From Gavia stellata (lineage: Eukaryota > Chordata > Aves > Gaviiformes > Gaviidae): a DNA stretch of 64,000 nt. Positions 61,201 through 64,000 of the stretch are shown one piece after another. The stretch covers positions 13,265,001-13,329,000 of the forward strand of contig NC_082616.1 in NCBI RefSeq assembly GCF_030936135.1. The letters are read 5' to 3'. A program made the translations under genes and the position numbers. The notes under the pieces were generated by a model. That model had not been told where the DNA came from and did not search any database. It saw nothing but the letters and a program-made list of their open reading frames with translations. Position 1 is the first letter of the stretch, and each line of letters opens with the position of its first letter.

Positions 61201-64000
61201 TCAGACTTACTGCATGTGCCAGAAAAGCAATGCATCGTATGCAGCTGGACTCCCTGCACACAAGATGCAGAGCTGCTTTTTGCATAAGTAGCAAGCCAAA
61301 TTAATTGGATTATTTGTGTGCACATAGGGTAACTCCACAGCATGTATACTGCAAGTCCAGTGCATCTGGAATTACACGCAGCACCCATACACAGAATCCG
61401 TCTCCCAGCTGTCCCAGGGCAAATCTGCTTTGGGGACAGGCTTACATCAATGTTGGTTTGTTCCAACTCTTTCTGTTGGTTTTCATTCACTTCTCATTGT
61501 TTTATAGTCCTTCTCACCTGTCGACTTTGTCCTCCTCCGTCCCCTTTCTGCTTGCTCCATGGCATGGTAGGGAGATGCCATGCATGCATCACCTCCGAGC
61601 CACAGGGGAAACATCTGGAATTCTGCACAGCTTCTATAGTGCTTTGAGTTCACCAACAAGGGTTTTTACCCAAAGAGTTGCACTTTTATCTTCCAGAAAG
61701 TCTATCTGTGATATGTATCCAGTTCAGCCAAATAAGCTTCCTGACAAAGTGCATTCCACAGCTAGCATTTGCTCGCCCAAGGAAACCAGCCTTTGCTATG
61801 TATATGGAAGGGTTTTAATCCTGCTGTCCCATGGCAGCGTGAGGTATTAGGGGATGACCCTAATAAATGGTCCAATTTTTTGCAGAGCAAAAAGCACTGG
61901 GAAGTGAAAACTGCATTAGAAAACACCCTTTCACCCCTCCCAGGAAATCCTTTCTTTCTATGGGACTAGTCAAGCCTCGTAAAGGAAAGTTCTTGTTATT
62001 TAGGTTAATTGATAGCTAATTGCTTTGCTCAACCATGGGAGCTGGGCTAGATCCCAGGCCAGGAGCGTTGCTAGTTAAGCCCAAAGTGAGAACTGTTAAC
62101 CTGCCGTGAAACTCAAGTGTTGTAATGCAATACCACTGCAAGGGCAAATTGGTGCTCATGCTGTTGAAGGGGTTGCCACGTTTGCTTTGCCCATGTGGGA
62201 TCAGCATGACATGTGCTACTATTACATTTGTAAAGCTGTCATAAATACGTAGCATACACTTTCTACTTTTGAATAATCCTTAAGAGCAACTTTTATTCCC
62301 CTGCATGACCTCCAAAGAGGAGCCTTGCAGATAGTCCGAAGAAAACAGCTCCAAACACCTCTCTTTGGAAGCACTGTTCTCAGCGAATTAGACACAGAGG
62401 CCTTTGGAATGTCTGCTGGTTTTAGGGAGGCTAATGATGTAACTGAGAAGCAGCGTCTGCACTTCAGGTTGAATTCAGACATTTTCCATGCTAAAATAAT
62501 TCTAGCTGCTTAATTTGCTTCCTTTTCCTGTAGATTCCTTTCCAACTGATGTTATTTCATACTGAGTTTTTACAGAATTGGCACTGGTCAAACAGAATTC
62601 CTGACCAAAATCCAGACAGGAATTTATTATAAAATAGTATCTGTCTTTCCTAGCCAGCCGCTGCTCATTTGGGGTAGCAGGGAAGGTGGCTTTAAATTTG
62701 TATTTTAGTTACACAAAGTTAGTTTAGGGGGTTTTTTTTGCATTTTAGAATAACTAAAATGGAAATCCAGGTTATCTGTCATGTATGGATTAGTGGAAGC
62801 AGGAGAAGAGGAGTGGATGCAGTGGACCACTCCGTCTCTACAGGGAGCAGTAATGTGTGCACAGAGCCCCCAAATTAGCTTGTCCTGGCTCCTTAGTGTA
62901 ACAGGAAATATGCTGTAAGTTGTCAGAGAAAAAGGTCTTCTGGGTCAGAACCTGATGATGTCTCTCATCCCAAGAGCAGCTCTTGTTTCAGCACAACTTT
63001 GAGGTTTGTCTGGGACTGGTAATAGAAGCTGCAGTGACCTTAGAGACTTCTTCTATAGCTGCAAAAATACACTTCCTCCTGTCCGCCACTTACAACCTGC
63101 AGTTTACATTAACAGTGGGATCATTACATTTTTCACCTTCAGTTATGCAGACGGTCCCAAAATTGGCCTTCACACTCTGAAGCAATCCAAATCCTTCATT
63201 TGTTTGGAGAGTCAGTCTAGTTGAGAGTATTGTATTTTACATGTAATGGCCATAGGAATATAATGGTCCCACTTATGTCTTAAAGAAATCCTGTAATACC
63301 TTAAGAACAAATTATCATCATGGCTGTAGCCTTTTTTATGATGGCAAAAATCAGTAAAGAAGGAAAATGTGCCATTTGTGTAAGCCAGTATTTTAACATA
63401 CATGAAGATAACAGCAAATCTCGGGCAGCAACAGAGCTCTGCGAATTGGTGGGACGCTTGTGAGTACAAGTGCTATAACAATTCCAGTGCAGAGTAGCTG
63501 TGCAAGACCTATTGATGCTTATCAAAGTTTATTAGAAGTACAGCAAAGCGTTGTCATGCTGAATCTTGAGCATGTACAGGATAAGAGAGAAATCCTTCCA
63601 GGACTGTCTTTTTGCAGCATGCTTGACCTTGTCTCCAACATGGATTTGCATAGAGGGTCCTGGGTGTATGGAGTTCATTCCAGGCTCAGGTTTGCAAAAT
63701 GTCAGAACCAATAATCCCTTCCTTGACTCTGGAAGTCAGACTCTCCCGTCAGTTGTCCTTGGGGAATGAAGCTAAATTATTACTCTGGATTTGGGAGCAA
63801 TATTTGGGTGAGAAGTTTTTCCTGGCTGTGGTGCAAAATGATACAAGTGCCTCAGCAGTCTTGCATTCATGAAATTGTAGTGTTGCTTATCGTCAAATTT
63901 GCAATACCCACTTCTCTTGCAATGAGGTTCTTTATAGTCTAACTGGAAGTATGCAAGCAGTAAAAAGTGGTCAGTGATACACTATGTACCATTATTTTCT

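Larger units (their letters stand above)
52544..64000 (+). other. Downstream intron, at least 11.4 kb, open at window end
   Basis: The last exon or exons (final transmembrane segments and C-terminus) were sought by their expected IRLNSRGLIYS and NVFTFVNLPMC sequences and not found, so they lie beyond 64000. The stretch holds an antisense CR1 (about 53272-54620), a MIR-like fossil (about 56450-56530) and a solo LTR (60601-61195). The rest is unique sequence. Confidence 0.8.

Noticed and set aside
61305..61850. 181-codon plus-strand open frame after the LTR
   Set aside because: The composition is not protein-like, it has no recognisable domain, and it begins in ordinary intron sequence close to the LTR.

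Overview
The window is vertebrate nuclear DNA, almost certainly from a bird outside the Galliformes. The avian signals are CR1 retrotransposons (one carrying the ATTCTATG octamer tail typical of bird CR1) and a complete solo LTR of a type I recognise from many neoavian genomes. Every coding exon found is flanked by GT-AG introns, and there are no bacterial-style operons. The species cannot be named from the sequence.

The window holds one gene, on the + strand: the central and C-terminal-proximal part of SLC24A3 (NCKX3), a K+-dependent Na+/Ca2+ exchanger. Twelve consecutive coding exons lie between 5484 and 52543. Their phases join without conflict into 462 continuous residues. These cover the first membrane segment of the core, the complete alpha-1 repeat (AGSSAPE acidic site), the following membrane hairpins, the large cytoplasmic loop with a very acidic tract, and the complete alpha-2 repeat (AGTSVPD and NVFDILIG). 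The N-terminal exons (signal and extracellular region) and the last exon or exons (final transmembrane segments) were not found and should lie outside the window. The paralogue call rests on the loop and linker sequence, which matches NCKX3 far better than NCKX4 or NCKX2.

Layout: 1-5483 upstream intron with a CpG-dense patch; 5484-14840 three exons encoding the alpha-1 half, with a 5'-truncated sense CR1 at about 9068-10412; 14841-35737 a 20.9 kb intron with only minor repeats; 35738-44427 four exons including a 26-bp microexon, with a GC-rich minisatellite at 39281-39997 about 1 kb upstream of the microexon; 47071-52543 five exons encoding the cytoplasmic loop and the alpha-2 repeat; 52544-64000 an intron with an antisense CR1 (about 53272-54620) and a solo LTR (60601-61195) bounded by a 5-bp target-site duplication.

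No wholly new biological system is evident. The points most worth a second look are the ordered higher-order structure of the minisatellite, a consensus splice donor inside the loop exon that would remove the acidic tract in frame, and the antisense promoter and polyadenylation signals kept in the solo LTR. Several degraded MIR-like SINE fossils lie in the introns, one about 200 bp after an exon.
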